Shown piece by piece: positions 27,350 to 36,959 of a stretch of 64,000 nt of DNA. The first letter of the stretch is position 1. Each line of letters starts with the position of its first letter. The translations under genes and the position numbers were made by a program. The notes beneath the pieces were generated by a model. The model saw only the letters and a list, made by a program, of their open reading frames with translations, searched no databases and was not told where the DNA came from. The stretch comes from Rhodopseudomonas sp. BAL398 (GTDB taxonomy: Bacteria; Pseudomonadota; Alphaproteobacteria; Rhizobiales; Xanthobacteraceae): positions 1,612,001-1,676,000 of the forward strand of contig NZ_CP133111.1 in the NCBI RefSeq assembly GCF_033001325.1, read 5' to 3'.

Positions 27350-28975
27350 TTACGTCTTCTTCTTCACATCCTTGATGTGGGCGAACACGATGCCGTCGGC
27401 GCGTTCCTTGGTGTAGCCGAGATAGAATTCGTTCTTGGCCAGGAACACCGGATCGCCGTCGACGTCGTCGGCGACGCCGGAGCCGTTGGCGGCGATGAAG
27501 GCGTCGAGCTGTTTCGGATTGTCCGACGAGATCCAGCGCGCCAGCGAGAATTCCGAGACTTCGAAATCCACCGGCAGCTGATATTCGGCCTCGAGCCGCG
27601 CCTTGAGCACATCGAGCTGCAGCGAGCCGACCACGCCGACCAGCGACGGCGCGCCGTCGCGCGGGCGGAACACCTGCACGACGCCCTCCTCCGACATCTG
27701 CTGCAGCGCCTCCTTCAGCTTCTTGGCCTTCATCGCGTCCTTGAGCCGAACCCGGCGAACGATTTCCGGCGCGAAGCTCGGCACGCCCATGAAGGTCAGG
27801 TCCTCGCCCTCGGTCAGCGTGTCGCCGATCCGCAGCGTGCCGTGATTGGGAATGCCGACGACGTCGCCGGCGAAGGCCTCGTCCGCCAGCGCGCGATCCT
27901 GGGCGAAGAAGAATTGCGGGCTGGTCAGGCTCATATTCTTGCCGGTGCGCACCAACTTGGCCTTCATGCCGCGGGTCAGCTTGCCCGAGCACAGCCTTGC
28001 AAAGGCGATGCGATCGCGGTGGTTGGGATCCATATTGGCCTGGATCTTGAACACGAAGGCGCTCATGCCCGGATCCGAGGCCTCAACCTTGCGCAGATTG
28101 CTCTCCTGCGCGCGCGGCGGCGGTGCGAATTTGCCGAGGCCTTCGAGCAGATCGCCGACGCCGAAATTGCGCAGCGCCGAGCCGAAATAGACCGGGGTTA
28201 GATGGCCCTCGCGGAAGGATTCCAGATCGAACGGCTTGCTGGCTTCCTTGACCAGCTCCAGTTCCTCGGTGATCTCGGCGACGTCGAGATTGGGGTTGCG
28301 GCCGGCCAGATGGGCGACGTCGATATTCTCGGCCGCCCCGGTCTTGGCGCCGCCGCCTTCCAGCAGCCGGATGCCGCCGGTGGCCAGCTCATAGGTGCCC
28401 ATGAAATCGCGGCCGCGCCCGACCGGCCAGGTCATCGGCGTGGTGTCGAGCGCCAGGGTCTTTTCGATCTCGTCCAACAGATCGAAGGTGTCGCGGCTCT
28501 CGCGGTCCATCTTGTTGATGAAGGTGATGATCGGAATGTCGCGCAGCCGGCAGACCTCGATCAGCTTCAGCGTCCGGGCCTCGATGCCCTTGGCGGCGTC
28601 GATCACCATCACGGCGGAATCCACCGCGGTCAGTGTGCGGTAGGTGTCTTCCGAGAAGTCCTCATGGCCCGGCGTGTCGAGCAGGTTGAACACCAGACCC
28701 TGGAATTCGAAGGTCATCACCGAGGTCACCACCGAGATGCCGCGGTCGCGTTCGATCTTCATCCAGTCGGAGCGCGTATTGCGGCGTTCGCCCTTGGCCT
28801 TGACCTGGCCGGCCAGATTGATCGCGCCGCCGAACAGCAGCAGCTTTTCGGTCAGCGTGGTCTTGCCGGCGTCGGGATGCGAAATGATCGCAAAGGTGCG
28901 GCGGCGCGCCACCTCGACGGCGAGCGCGGCGCGCGCCGACGATGGCTGTTCGGTGGGGAGTGCAATGTCGGACAT
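27350..28975 (-). CDS. prfC: Peptide chain release factor 3
   Basis: The protein has 541 residues and is a translational GTPase. The G1 motif is ISHPDAGKTTLTEKLLLFGG, followed by the switch region with RGISVVTSVM, LLDTPGHEDFSEDTYR and FINKMDR. The RF3-specific C-terminal domain ends VFAHIKDVKKKT. It recycles RF1/RF2 from ribosomes using GTP. The start MSDIALPTEQPSS at 28975 fits the family; an open extension to 29089 does not. The gene is intact beside the repeat-framed segment. Confidence 0.97.
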   Translation of the reverse strand: MSDIALPTEQPSSARAALAVEVARRRTFAIISHPDAGKTTLTEKLLLFGGAINLAGQVKAKGERRNTRSDWMKIERDRGISVVTSVMTFEFQGLVFNLLDTPGHEDFSEDTYRTLTAVDSAVMVIDAAKGIEARTLKLIEVCRLRDIPIITFINKMDRESRDTFDLLDEIEKTLALDTTPMTWPVGRGRDFMGTYELATGGIRLLEGGGAKTGAAENIDVAHLAGRNPNLDVAEITEELELVKEASKPFDLESFREGHLTPVYFGSALRNFGVGDLLEGLGKFAPPPRAQESNLRKVEASDPGMSAFVFKIQANMDPNHRDRIAFARLCSGKLTRGMKAKLVRTGKNMSLTSPQFFFAQDRALADEAFAGDVVGIPNHGTLRIGDTLTEGEDLTFMGVPSFAPEIVRRVRLKDAMKAKKLKEALQQMSEEGVVQVFRPRDGAPSLVGVVGSLQLDVLKARLEAEYQLPVDFEVSEFSLARWISSDNPKQLDAFIAANGSGVADDVDGDPVFLAKNEFYLGYTKERADGIVFAHIKDVKKKT

Positions 28976-29142
28976 AGCGAGCCTGTGGCAGGGAAAGCCG
29001 GCGCAATCAAGGGGGTTATCGGCGCCGGCGAGCTTTAGCCGCAATTGCACGGCACAGCGGCTGAGACTCATATAGAGCTGCAAGGACACGTTCCAAGCAT
29101 TTGAAATCCCGCTTGGATTGCAGTCAAATCCGGAGGCAGGCG

Positions 29143-29457
29143 ATGGCCTGGTTGTTGCTGTTGGTGGCGGGCTTGTTGGAAGTCGGCTGGGCCGTCGGGC
29201 TGAAATACACCGAAGGTTTTACCCGGCTGTGGCCCTCGGTGCTGACGCTGGCGAGCATGACCGGCAGCGTGGGGCTGCTCGCGCTGGCGCTGAAGACGCT
29301 GCCGATGGGCACCGCCTATGCGGTGTGGACCGGAATCGGTGCGGTCGGCACCGCGATCCTCGGCATCATCCTGCTCGGCGAACCCTCCGGCGCGATGCGG
29401 CTGGCCTGTATCGGGTTGATCGTCGCCGGCATCGTCGGGCTGAAGCTGGCGAGCTGA
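29143..29457 (+). CDS. sugE: Small multidrug resistance family exporter, SugE/Gdx type
   Basis: The protein has 104 residues with four membrane helices ([30 protein letters not shown]...). The conserved Glu in [11 protein letters not shown] and the motifs [15 protein letters not shown] and GEPSGAMRL fit the SugE/Gdx branch, which exports guanidinium ions in characterised members. A CGGAGG binding site lies before the ATG at 29143. I looked for a guanidine riboswitch upstream and did not find one. Confidence 0.92.
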   Translation: MAWLLLLVAGLLEVGWAVGLKYTEGFTRLWPSVLTLASMTGSVGLLALALKTLPMGTAYAVWTGIGAVGTAILGIILLGEPSGAMRLACIGLIVAGIVGLKLAS

Positions 29458-29473
29458 ACCCTCCCGTCGTACT

Positions 29474-30481
29474 CTAGAACGTCAGCAGCCCCGCAGCCCA
29501 ATAGGCCAGCGCCGCGACGCTGGCGGCGGCCGGAATGGTGATCACCCAGGCATAGACGATCGAGCTGGCCACGTTCCAGTTCACCGCCGACATCCGCCGC
29601 GCGGCGCCGACGCCGACGATGGCGCCGGTGATGGTATGGGTGGTGGAGACCGGCACGCCCAGATAGGTCGCCATGAACAGCGTCGCGGCGCCGCCGGTCT
29701 CGGCGCAAAATCCCTGCATCGGGGTCAGCTTGGTAATCCGCAGCCCCATGGTCCGCACGATCCGCCAGCCGCCCATCAGCGTGCCCAGCGCCATCGCCGA
29801 CTGGCAAGCCAGCACCACCCAGAACGGCACCGAGAATTCGCTGCCCAGATAGCCCTGCGAATACAGCAGCACCGCGATGATCCCCATCGTTTTCTGGGCG
29901 TCATTGCCGCCATGGCCGAGCGAATACAGCGAGGCCGAGACAAATTGCAGGATCCGGAACGCGCGATCGACCGCGAAGGGTGTCGAGCGCACCGCGGCCC
30001 AGGACACGATCGCCACCAGCACCAGAGCCAGCAGGAACCCGACCACCGGCGACAGCACGATCGCCAGCAGCGCCTTCGACAACCCACTCCACACCGCCGC
30101 CGAGAGCCCGGCCTTGGCCAGGCCGGCGCCGAGCAGGCCGCCGATCAGCGCATGCGAGGAACTCGACGGAATCCCCAGCGCCCAGGTGACGATATTCCAG
30201 ACGATCGCCCCCATCAGGGCGGCGAAGATCACCTGGGCATCGATAATGTTCGGATCGATGATCCCGGTGCCGATGGTGTTGGCGACGTGCAGCCCGAACA
30301 CCATGAACGCCACGAAATTGAAGAACGCCGCCCACAGCACGGCATATTGCGGCCGCAGCACCCGGGTCGAGACGATGGTGGCGATCGAATTTGCCGCGTC
30401 GTGCAACCCGTTGAGGAAATCGAACAGCAACCCGATTGCGATGAGACCGATCAGGACCGGCAGACCTAGCGTGGCGTCCAC
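29474..30481 (-). CDS. pit: Low-affinity inorganic phosphate transporter (PiT family)
   Basis: The protein has 335 residues and many membrane helices. The PiT signature is present twice, as FLNGLHDAANSIATIVSTRV near the N-terminus and GHGGNDAQKTMGIIA in the second half. These GxNDxxK-like repeats take part in phosphate/metal-phosphate import. It lies 8 bp downstream of the DUF47 gene and is certainly cotranscribed with it. Confidence 0.95.
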   Translation of the reverse strand: MDATLGLPVLIGLIAIGLLFDFLNGLHDAANSIATIVSTRVLRPQYAVLWAAFFNFVAFMVFGLHVANTIGTGIIDPNIIDAQVIFAALMGAIVWNIVTWALGIPSSSSHALIGGLLGAGLAKAGLSAAVWSGLSKALLAIVLSPVVGFLLALVLVAIVSWAAVRSTPFAVDRAFRILQFVSASLYSLGHGGNDAQKTMGIIAVLLYSQGYLGSEFSVPFWVVLACQSAMALGTLMGGWRIVRTMGLRITKLTPMQGFCAETGGAATLFMATYLGVPVSTTHTITGAIVGVGAARRMSAVNWNVASSIVYAWVITIPAAASVAALAYWAAGLLTF

Positions 30482-30489
30482 TGCGGCCC

Positions 30490-31137
30490 CTAAACCTGTT
30501 CGATCACGATGCTGTTGATCTCATTGGCGACGTCGTCGAAGCGGTCGGCAACCTTCTCAAGATGCTTGTAGATTTCGGCGCCGACGACGAAATCCATGGT
30601 GTTGGCCTGGCGATGCTTGAGAAACAGCTCCTTGAGGCCGATGTCGTGCAGATCGTCGACCCGGCCTTCGAGCTTGCCGAGTTCCTCGGTGATCGCGGTC
30701 AGCATCGCCACATTGTGGCCGATCGACTTCATCAGCGGCAGCGCGCGGCCGACCAGATTGGCGCATTCGACCAGCAAGGCGCCGATTTCCCGCATCGGCG
30801 GCTCGAATTCGCGCACCTCGAACAGGATCACGGCCTTGGCGGTCTGCTGCATCTGGTCGATGGCGTCGTCCATCGCGGTGATCAGGTTCTTGATGTCGAC
30901 CCGGTCGAACGGGGTGATGAAGGTGCGCCGCACCGCGGTCAGCACTTCCCGGGTAATGCCGTCGGCCTCGTTTTCGAACTGGCTGACACGCTGGCAATGT
31001 TCCAGGGCCTGATCGCCGCCGCGCAGCATGTCCTGCAGCGCCTGCGCGCCTTGAACACAGGTCTGGGAATGCCGGGCGAACAGGTCGAAAAACCTCTCCT
31101 CCTTCGGCAGGAAGGCGCGAAACCAGCGCAACAGCAT
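30490..31137 (-). CDS. DUF47 (PhoU-like) regulator of the Pit transporter
   Basis: The product has 215 residues from the ATG at 31137 (MLLRWFRAFLPKEERFFDLFARH). It is a helical PhoU-like bundle with FITPFDRVDIKNLITAMDDAID, the conserved metal-binding acidic motif of the family. DUF47 genes are regularly found directly upstream of pit and are thought to modulate phosphate uptake, as here. Longer starts upstream lack family similarity. Confidence 0.92.
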   Translation of the reverse strand: MLLRWFRAFLPKEERFFDLFARHSQTCVQGAQALQDMLRGGDQALEHCQRVSQFENEADGITREVLTAVRRTFITPFDRVDIKNLITAMDDAIDQMQQTAKAVILFEVREFEPPMREIGALLVECANLVGRALPLMKSIGHNVAMLTAITEELGKLEGRVDDLHDIGLKELFLKHRQANTMDFVVGAEIYKHLEKVADRFDDVANEINSIVIEQV

Positions 31138-31652
31138 GGGAACATCCGGCTTGATGGGAACAACGCGCCGGGCAGCCCCTGTCACGCGAGCGTCATAAAC
31201 CACTTCCCGGAACCGGGGGCAACTGGGCGGCCGGCGTCATCCACCTTTTGCCGGCGCGCCGAAAACCGGGCCGCGGACGCCTTCGCCCGGACCTGCGCCC
31301 AGGCAGCGACGCCGGCGCCCGGCTTCGCACCTCACGAATCACTTGAAGTCGATCGGCTCGCAGCCGTGTCGCGACCCCTGCCGTCAAACGGTATCATGGG
31401 AGCGCATAACTAATCGCTTGCGCTACACTTCGAAAAATTTTTCGACGCCATAACGGACAGGCCCGATTCCCGCGCGGGTCACGACTTTGCTCCTAACTTC
31501 GCACACTTAAGCGACATTGCTGAGGACGTGTAGTAACGCGGCTGATAGCCGCTGCACAATTCGGTGCGGCTTGCAATCGTCACCATTCTGCTAGACTCGA
31601 ATCTGTCCTGTCACTTTCAACCGCGGTGCAGATTCCGCAGAACTGGGCGGCC
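31138..31652. other. Divergent intergenic region, Pit operon / DUF4407 gene
   Basis: 515 bp with no supported gene. It has a perfect 16-bp AT-rich palindrome (TCGAAAAATTTTTCGA, 31430-31445) that could be a binding site. It must hold both promoters; I found no terminator. Confidence 0.5.
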
Positions 31653-33737
31653 ATGCTTCAACGCGCACTTGGATTAATCGCCGGCGTCGATCGCAAGACC
31701 CTGGCCAGCTGTCCGGCGACCGACAAGATGTGGGCGACCCATCTGGGGTTTTCGCTCTGCCTGTCCTTCGTAGTCGTCCTAGGAGTCTCGTTCCACGCTA
31801 CCGGCTACATGATAGTCGGGGTCGGGACACGGCTGCTGGTGTCGGTGGTGATCGCCCTCACCGTGCTGATGTTCGATCGCGCGCTGTGCCAATCCGACTG
31901 GTTCTATCAGGGCACGTTGTGGAACAACGCCACCAAGCAGACCGGCGCGGAGGCGCGACAGTCGGCCTGGCGGTTCGTGCGCATCGCGGTCCGGCTCAGC
32001 ATGTCGTTCGGTCTGGCCTGGGTGATCGCGATGTTCCTGGAGCTGGCGATCTTCTCCGGCACCATCAATGAGAAGATCGAGGCCGACCGCGTCGCCGCCA
32101 ACGCCCCGATCTATCAGAAGATCCAGCAATACCAGTCGCAGCTCGACGCCGAGTCGGACCGTCGCCAGGCCAATATCGCGGCGCTGGAGCAGTTGCATCG
32201 CGATGCGGTAACCTCGGACGCCGCCGCCGAGCCGTCGACGCTGACCCGCTCGGACGAGATCGAGCAGCAGATCAAGGCGTTGGGCGCAAGGGAAGCCGCG
32301 ATCCGCGACGACATCCGCGACATCGACGGCACGATCCAGCGCTATGTCGGCGACATGCATGCGGAAGAATTCGGCCTCAAGGTCCGCCCCGGCAATAGCG
32401 GGCGGCCGGGCGCCGGAATGCGCTATGAATACGCCAAGAAGCAGAAGGAATCCTTCGAGGCGCAGCGCGCGGCGCGCGAGGCCGAGATCGCCCAGCTCCA
32501 CGCCAAACGCGACGAGCTGCGCGGCGCCCAGGCCCAGATCGCCGCGCAGGCGCTGGCCAGCCGTGATCGCGAGCGTGACGTCATCCAGCGCAAGCGCGAC
32601 GCGCTGCAGGCGCAGATCGACGCCGCCCGCGCCGATTTGCGGCAATTCGATGCCACCAAGGCGGCCAGCGTCGCCGAATTCCGGAGCAAGGCGCTGAGCG
32701 AATCCTATTACCAGGAGAAGAAGGACCGGGTCGATCCGCTGACCCGGATGGCGGCCTATCAGGAGCTGAAGAACGATCCGAAGGACGGCGCGACCATGGC
32801 TCTGTTCTCCTGGATGACGCGGTTCTTCATCATCTTCCTCGAGATCGTTCCGGTGGTCGCCAAGATCTTCTTCTCGCCGCCGAGCGTTTATGCGGCCAAG
32901 ATCCAAGCCCAGGTCGAGCGCGCAAGGCAGCGGATCGAAGCCAATGAGGACGTTGAGGATCAGCGCGTCGAGCCGGTGATCGAGCCGGCGGCCGCGCGCC
33001 CTGCCCCGTCGATCGCCACGATCCACACCCCCGCGATCGCCATGGAAGCGTTCGACATGCCGCGGCGCCGCGGATTCGACCGCTGGTGGGCGGAATTCGC
33101 CGACCAGAATCCCGCGCCGGTGGCGCGACCGGAATCGCGGCCAGAGCCGCTGCGCGACGATCCCGTTCTTGCAGCCCGGCAAAGCGAGCCGCTCCGCTGG
33201 GCCCAGGCCGAGGCAACTCCGTCCTTCGCCGTCACGGCAGCCCCCGTCGGGTCGTTCCGGCCGGAGAGCAGCCTTGGGCCCGCGACGAGCCTAGAGCCCG
33301 CGGCGATCCCCGCCGACCTCGGCTACGACCCGATCATCCTGCCGCACCGCAGCGACGCCGCGCAATCATCCGTCGCGGCGCTGCCAGCCGAGCAGCCCGA
33401 CCCCACGGTCGACGCGCAGCTTGATGCCGACGATGCTGCCCGCACGGTCCAACCGCCACTGTTGGCCATCGTGGAATCGCTGGAGATGGCAGAGCCGCCG
33501 GCGCCGCCCGCCGCGGATCAGCCGGAGCAGATCAGCAGCGCCCAGGTGGTGAAGTTCAGCGCCGATGTCGAAAATCTGATGAGCGAGGCAATGGAACGCT
33601 CAAAGGCCGCCAAGGCTGGCAAACGCCGCAAGCACGGCGCATTCCACACCACCGAGCACGCCGAACACCTGGATGGCGACGGCGGCCAGCTGCCGCTGAA
33701 CTACTCGTTGCAATACGAGATTTTTCCACGGGCCTGA
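31653..33737 (+). CDS. DUF4407 family membrane protein with long coiled coil
   Basis: About 694 residues from the ATG at 31653; a GTG at 31626 is also possible. Four membrane helices are grouped as pairs: FSLCLSFVVVLGVSFHATGY plus MIVGVGTRLLVSVVIALTVLMF, then FGLAWVIAMFLELAIF and, after the coiled coil, FFIIFLEIVPVVAKIFF. Between them lies a charged coiled coil (about residues 150-370) rich in Glu, Arg and Gln. The C-terminal 250 residues are Pro/Ala-rich and likely disordered and cytoplasmic. Function unknown; the shape suggests an inner-membrane scaffold. Confidence 0.8.
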   Translation: MLQRALGLIAGVDRKTLASCPATDKMWATHLGFSLCLSFVVVLGVSFHATGYMIVGVGTRLLVSVVIALTVLMFDRALCQSDWFYQGTLWNNATKQTGAEARQSAWRFVRIAVRLSMSFGLAWVIAMFLELAIFSGTINEKIEADRVAANAPIYQKIQQYQSQLDAESDRRQANIAALEQLHRDAVTSDAAAEPSTLTRSDEIEQQIKALGAREAAIRDDIRDIDGTIQRYVGDMHAEEFGLKVRPGNSGRPGAGMRYEYAKKQKESFEAQRAAREAEIAQLHAKRDELRGAQAQIAAQALASRDRERDVIQRKRDALQAQIDAARADLRQFDATKAASVAEFRSKALSESYYQEKKDRVDPLTRMAAYQELKNDPKDGATMALFSWMTRFFIIFLEIVPVVAKIFFSPPSVYAAKIQAQVERARQRIEANEDVEDQRVEPVIEPAAARPAPSIATIHTPAIAMEAFDMPRRRGFDRWWAEFADQNPAPVARPESRPEPLRDDPVLAARQSEPLRWAQAEATPSFAVTAAPVGSFRPESSLGPATSLEPAAIPADLGYDPIILPHRSDAAQSSVAALPAEQPDPTVDAQLDADDAARTVQPPLLAIVESLEMAEPPAPPAADQPEQISSAQVVKFSADVENLMSEAMERSKAAKAGKRRKHGAFHTTEHAEHLDGDGGQLPLNYSLQYEIFPRA

Positions 33738-33784
33738 TTGCCTCGGACACGCGGCCGGAGCCCCCGGCCGCGCCGCTGCTCCCG

Positions 33785-34756
33785 TTACAGCGATCGCTTG
33801 AAGTAATGCGCGATCTCGCCGACCACGCCGCGGCGGAAGGTGAGCACGCAGGTCACGAAGATGACGCCCTGGATCACCGTGACCCATTGGCCGAAGCCGG
33901 CGAGATATTGCTGCATGGCGATGATCACGAAGGCGCCGACCACCGGCCCGAACACGGTGCCGAGGCCGCCGACCAGCGTCATCAGCACGATCTCGCCCGA
34001 CATGGTCCAATGCACGTCGGTCAGCGAGGCGTTCTGCGCCACGAACACTTTCAGTGAGCCAGCGAACCCCGCCAGCGTCGCCGACAGAATGAAGGCCATC
34101 AGCTTGAAATGGTCGGTCTTGTAGCCCAGCGAAATCGCGCGCGGCTCGTTTTCACGGATGGCCTTCAGCACCTCGCCGAACGGCGAATTGATCGCCCGGT
34201 AGATCACCAGAAAGCCGAACAGGAAGCCGGCGAGAATGACGTAATACAGCGTGACCGGCTCCGACAGGTCGATCAGGCCGAACAGCTTGCCCTGCGGAAT
34301 GCCCTGAATGCCGTCCTCGCCATGGGTGAACGGAGTCTGCAGATAGACGAAGTACAACAGCTGCGACAGCGCCAGCGTGATCATGGCGAAATAGATGCCC
34401 TGGCGTCGGATCGCCACCAGGCCGGTGACGACGCCGAGCGCGGCCGCCCCCAGCGTGCCGATCACGATGCCGAGTTCCGGCGCCAGCCCCCAGACTTTCA
34501 GCGCATGGGCGGTGATATAGCCGGCGGTGCCGAGGAACATGGCATGGCCGAATGACAGCAGCCCGCCATAGCCGATCAGCAGGTTGAAGGCGCAGGCCAG
34601 CAGCGCGAAGCACAGCCCCTGCATCACGAAATACGGATAGACGCCGGTGAGCGGCACCACCAGCAGCACCGCGGTCATGACCGCGAAGACGATCATCTCG
34701 TCGCGGATTGAGCGGCGGCCGGGGGCCGGAACGGCTTGGTCGGTGATGGATGTCAT
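33785..34756 (-). CDS. livM: Branched-chain amino acid ABC transporter permease LivM
   Basis: The protein has 323 residues and about nine hydrophobic segments. The LivM-type motif NLLIGYGGLLSFGHAMFLGTAGY and the cytoplasmic coupling region AIRENEPRAISLGYKTDHFKL are clear. It is the last gene of a five-gene minus-strand operon (livG, livF, binding protein, livH, livM). The start is 1 bp from the livH stop. Confidence 0.95.
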   Translation of the reverse strand: MTSITDQAVPAPGRRSIRDEMIVFAVMTAVLLVVPLTGVYPYFVMQGLCFALLACAFNLLIGYGGLLSFGHAMFLGTAGYITAHALKVWGLAPELGIVIGTLGAAALGVVTGLVAIRRQGIYFAMITLALSQLLYFVYLQTPFTHGEDGIQGIPQGKLFGLIDLSEPVTLYYVILAGFLFGFLVIYRAINSPFGEVLKAIRENEPRAISLGYKTDHFKLMAFILSATLAGFAGSLKVFVAQNASLTDVHWTMSGEIVLMTLVGGLGTVFGPVVGAFVIIAMQQYLAGFGQWVTVIQGVIFVTCVLTFRRGVVGEIAHYFKRSL

Positions 34757-34757
34757 G

Positions 34758-35633
34758 TCAGGTCGTCCGTCCCGTAAGTCCCGAGGGTTTCACCAACAAC
34801 ACCAGCACCATCAGCACGAAAACCACGGTGTTGGAGGCCTCGGGATAAAAATACTTGGTCAAGCCCTCGACCACGCCCAGCGCAAAGCCGGTGATGATCG
34901 ATCCCATGATCGACCCCATGCCGCCGATCACCACCACGGCGAACACCACGATGATCAGGTCGGCGCCCATTTGCGGTCGCACCTGGTTGATCGGCGCCGA
35001 CAGCACGCCGGCGAGCGCCGCCAGGCCAACGCCGAGCCCGTAAGTCAACGTGATCATCCGCGGCACGTTGATGCCGAAAGCGCGCACCAAGGTCGGGTTT
35101 TCGGTGGCGGCGCGCAGATTGGCGCCGAGGCTGGTGCGCTCGATCAGGTACCAGGTCGCAAAGCAGACGACCAGCGAGCACACCACCACCCAGCCGCGAT
35201 AGATCGGCAGGAACATGAAGCCGAGATTCATGCCGCCCTGCAGCTCGGGCGGGATCGCATAGGGCAGCCCCGAGGAGCCGAAATAGTTCTGGAATACGCC
35301 CTGGATGATCAATGCCAGCCCGAAGGTCAGCAGCAGGCCATAGAGATGGTCGAGCCCGGCCAGCCACTGGATCATGGTGCGTTCCAGGATCATGCCGAAG
35401 ATGCCGACCGCGATCGGCGCGACGATCAGCGCCGGCCAATAGCCGATGCCCATCACGTTGAGCAGGAAATAGGCGCAAAATGCGCCCATCATATAGACCG
35501 CGCCATGCGCGAAATTGATGATGTTGAGCATGCCGAAAATCACGGCGAGGCCGAGACTGAGCAGCGCGTAAAACGAGCCGTTGATCAGCCCGACAAGAAG
35601 CTGCGCCAACAGGGCCTGAATATTGATCGACAT
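34758..35633 (-). CDS. livH: Branched-chain amino acid ABC transporter permease LivH
   Basis: The protein has 291 residues and starts MSINIQALLAQLLVGLINGSFYALLSLGLAVIFG, the typical LivH opening. FAHGAVYMMGAFCAYFL and RAATENPTLVRAFGIN mark the permease core and coupling loop. With LivM it forms the membrane channel of the importer. Confidence 0.95.
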   Translation of the reverse strand: MSINIQALLAQLLVGLINGSFYALLSLGLAVIFGMLNIINFAHGAVYMMGAFCAYFLLNVMGIGYWPALIVAPIAVGIFGMILERTMIQWLAGLDHLYGLLLTFGLALIIQGVFQNYFGSSGLPYAIPPELQGGMNLGFMFLPIYRGWVVVCSLVVCFATWYLIERTSLGANLRAATENPTLVRAFGINVPRMITLTYGLGVGLAALAGVLSAPINQVRPQMGADLIIVVFAVVVIGGMGSIMGSIITGFALGVVEGLTKYFYPEASNTVVFVLMVLVLLVKPSGLTGRTT

Positions 35634-35704
35634 ATCGCCTCAACTCTCAGCGGCAGGGAACAGAAGCCCGGCGGCGGCGAGACGCCACCGCCGGGCGGTC
35701 GGAG

Positions 35705-36925
35705 CTATTTCTTCACCAGCGGACAATTGCTTTCCGACACCGGCCGGAATGCCTGATCGGCGGGCGTGGTACCCACCAGCTTGTAGTAGTCCCAGGGGCC
35801 CTTGGATTCCGAGGGCTTCTTGACCTCGAACAGATAGGCCGGATGGATCGCGCGGCCGTTGGCCTCGATCTTGCCCTTGCCGAACAACACATCGTCGGTC
35901 GGGATTTCCTTCATCTTGTCAGCAACCTTGGTGCCGTCATGCGGGTTGCCGCCGAGCGCCTGCAATGCCTTGAAATAGTGCAGCAGGCCGGCATAGACCC
36001 CGGCCTGAACCATGGTCGGCATCGCCTTGGTCTTCATCCGCGCGGAGAACCGCTTGGCGAAGGCCCGGGTCTGGTCGTTGGCGTCCCAATAGAAGGTCGA
36101 GCTGAGATTCAGCCCCTGGGCGACCGGCAGACCGAGCGAATGCACATCGGTCAGGAACAGCAGCAGACCCGCGAGTTTCTGGCCGCCGGCGACGATGCCG
36201 AATTCGGCCGCCTGCTTGATCGTATTGGTGGTGTCGCCGCCGGCATTGGCCATGCCGATGATCTTGGCCTTGGAGGCCTGCGCCTGCAGCAGGAACGAGG
36301 AGAAGTCGGCGGTGTTGAGCGGATGCTTGACGTCGCCGATCACCTTGCCGCCATTGGCCACCACCACCGCGGTGGTGTCGCGCTCCAGCGCCTGGCCGAA
36401 GGCGTAGTCCGCGGTAATGAAGAACCAGGTATCGCCGCCGGCCTTGACCAGCGCCCGCCCGGTCGAATTCGCCAGCATATAGGTGTCGTAGGTCCAATGC
36501 ACCGTGTTGGGCGAGCACTGCTTGCCGGTGAGATCCGAGGTCGCGGCACCCGAATTGATCATCAGGGAGTTCTTTTCCCGGACGACATTGTTGACCGCCA
36601 GCGCCACGCCGGAATTCAGCACGTCCATCAAAACGTCGACCTTCTCGACGTCGATCCATTGCCGGGCGATGGTGGCGCCGATATCAGGCTTGTTCTGGTG
36701 ATCGGCCGAGATCACGTCGATGGTCCAGCCCTTGCCGGTCAGGCCGGAATCCTCGACCGCCATCTGCGCCGCCACGGTGGAGCCGGGACCGCCGAGATCG
36801 GCGTACAATCCGGAATTGTCGGTCAGCACCCCGATCTTGACGGTCTTGTCCTGGGCGAAGGCGGCGCCGCTGGCCGAAATTGCCAGGGCGGCACCGAGTA
36901 GAATGGCAGAAGCTTTGTGTCTCAT
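35705..36925 (-). CDS. Periplasmic substrate-binding protein of the liv-type ABC transporter
   Basis: The protein has 406 residues with a signal peptide (MRHKASAILLGAALAISASGAAFA) and the Leu/Ile/Val-binding fold that begins KTVKIGVLTDNSGLYADLGG. A strong binding site (GGAGGGAGATTGAT) precedes the ATG at 36925. The opening and the DADHQNKPDIG-like segment (SADHQNKPDIGATIARQWID) resemble binding proteins for aromatic or other non-classical ligands, so the real substrate is unknown. It sits between the permease and ATPase genes. Confidence 0.92.
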   Translation of the reverse strand: MRHKASAILLGAALAISASGAAFAQDKTVKIGVLTDNSGLYADLGGPGSTVAAQMAVEDSGLTGKGWTIDVISADHQNKPDIGATIARQWIDVEKVDVLMDVLNSGVALAVNNVVREKNSLMINSGAATSDLTGKQCSPNTVHWTYDTYMLANSTGRALVKAGGDTWFFITADYAFGQALERDTTAVVVANGGKVIGDVKHPLNTADFSSFLLQAQASKAKIIGMANAGGDTTNTIKQAAEFGIVAGGQKLAGLLLFLTDVHSLGLPVAQGLNLSSTFYWDANDQTRAFAKRFSARMKTKAMPTMVQAGVYAGLLHYFKALQALGGNPHDGTKVADKMKEIPTDDVLFGKGKIEANGRAIHPAYLFEVKKPSESKGPWDYYKLVGTTPADQAFRPVSESNCPLVKK

Positions 36926-36959
36926 ATCAATCTCCCTCCAGAAATTTCGTTCGCCGCAA

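Noticed and set aside
28976-29142. Guanidine riboswitch upstream of sugE
   Set aside because: Short stems occur, but the conserved ACGR loops of the guanidine-II type and the guanidine-I core are not seen.
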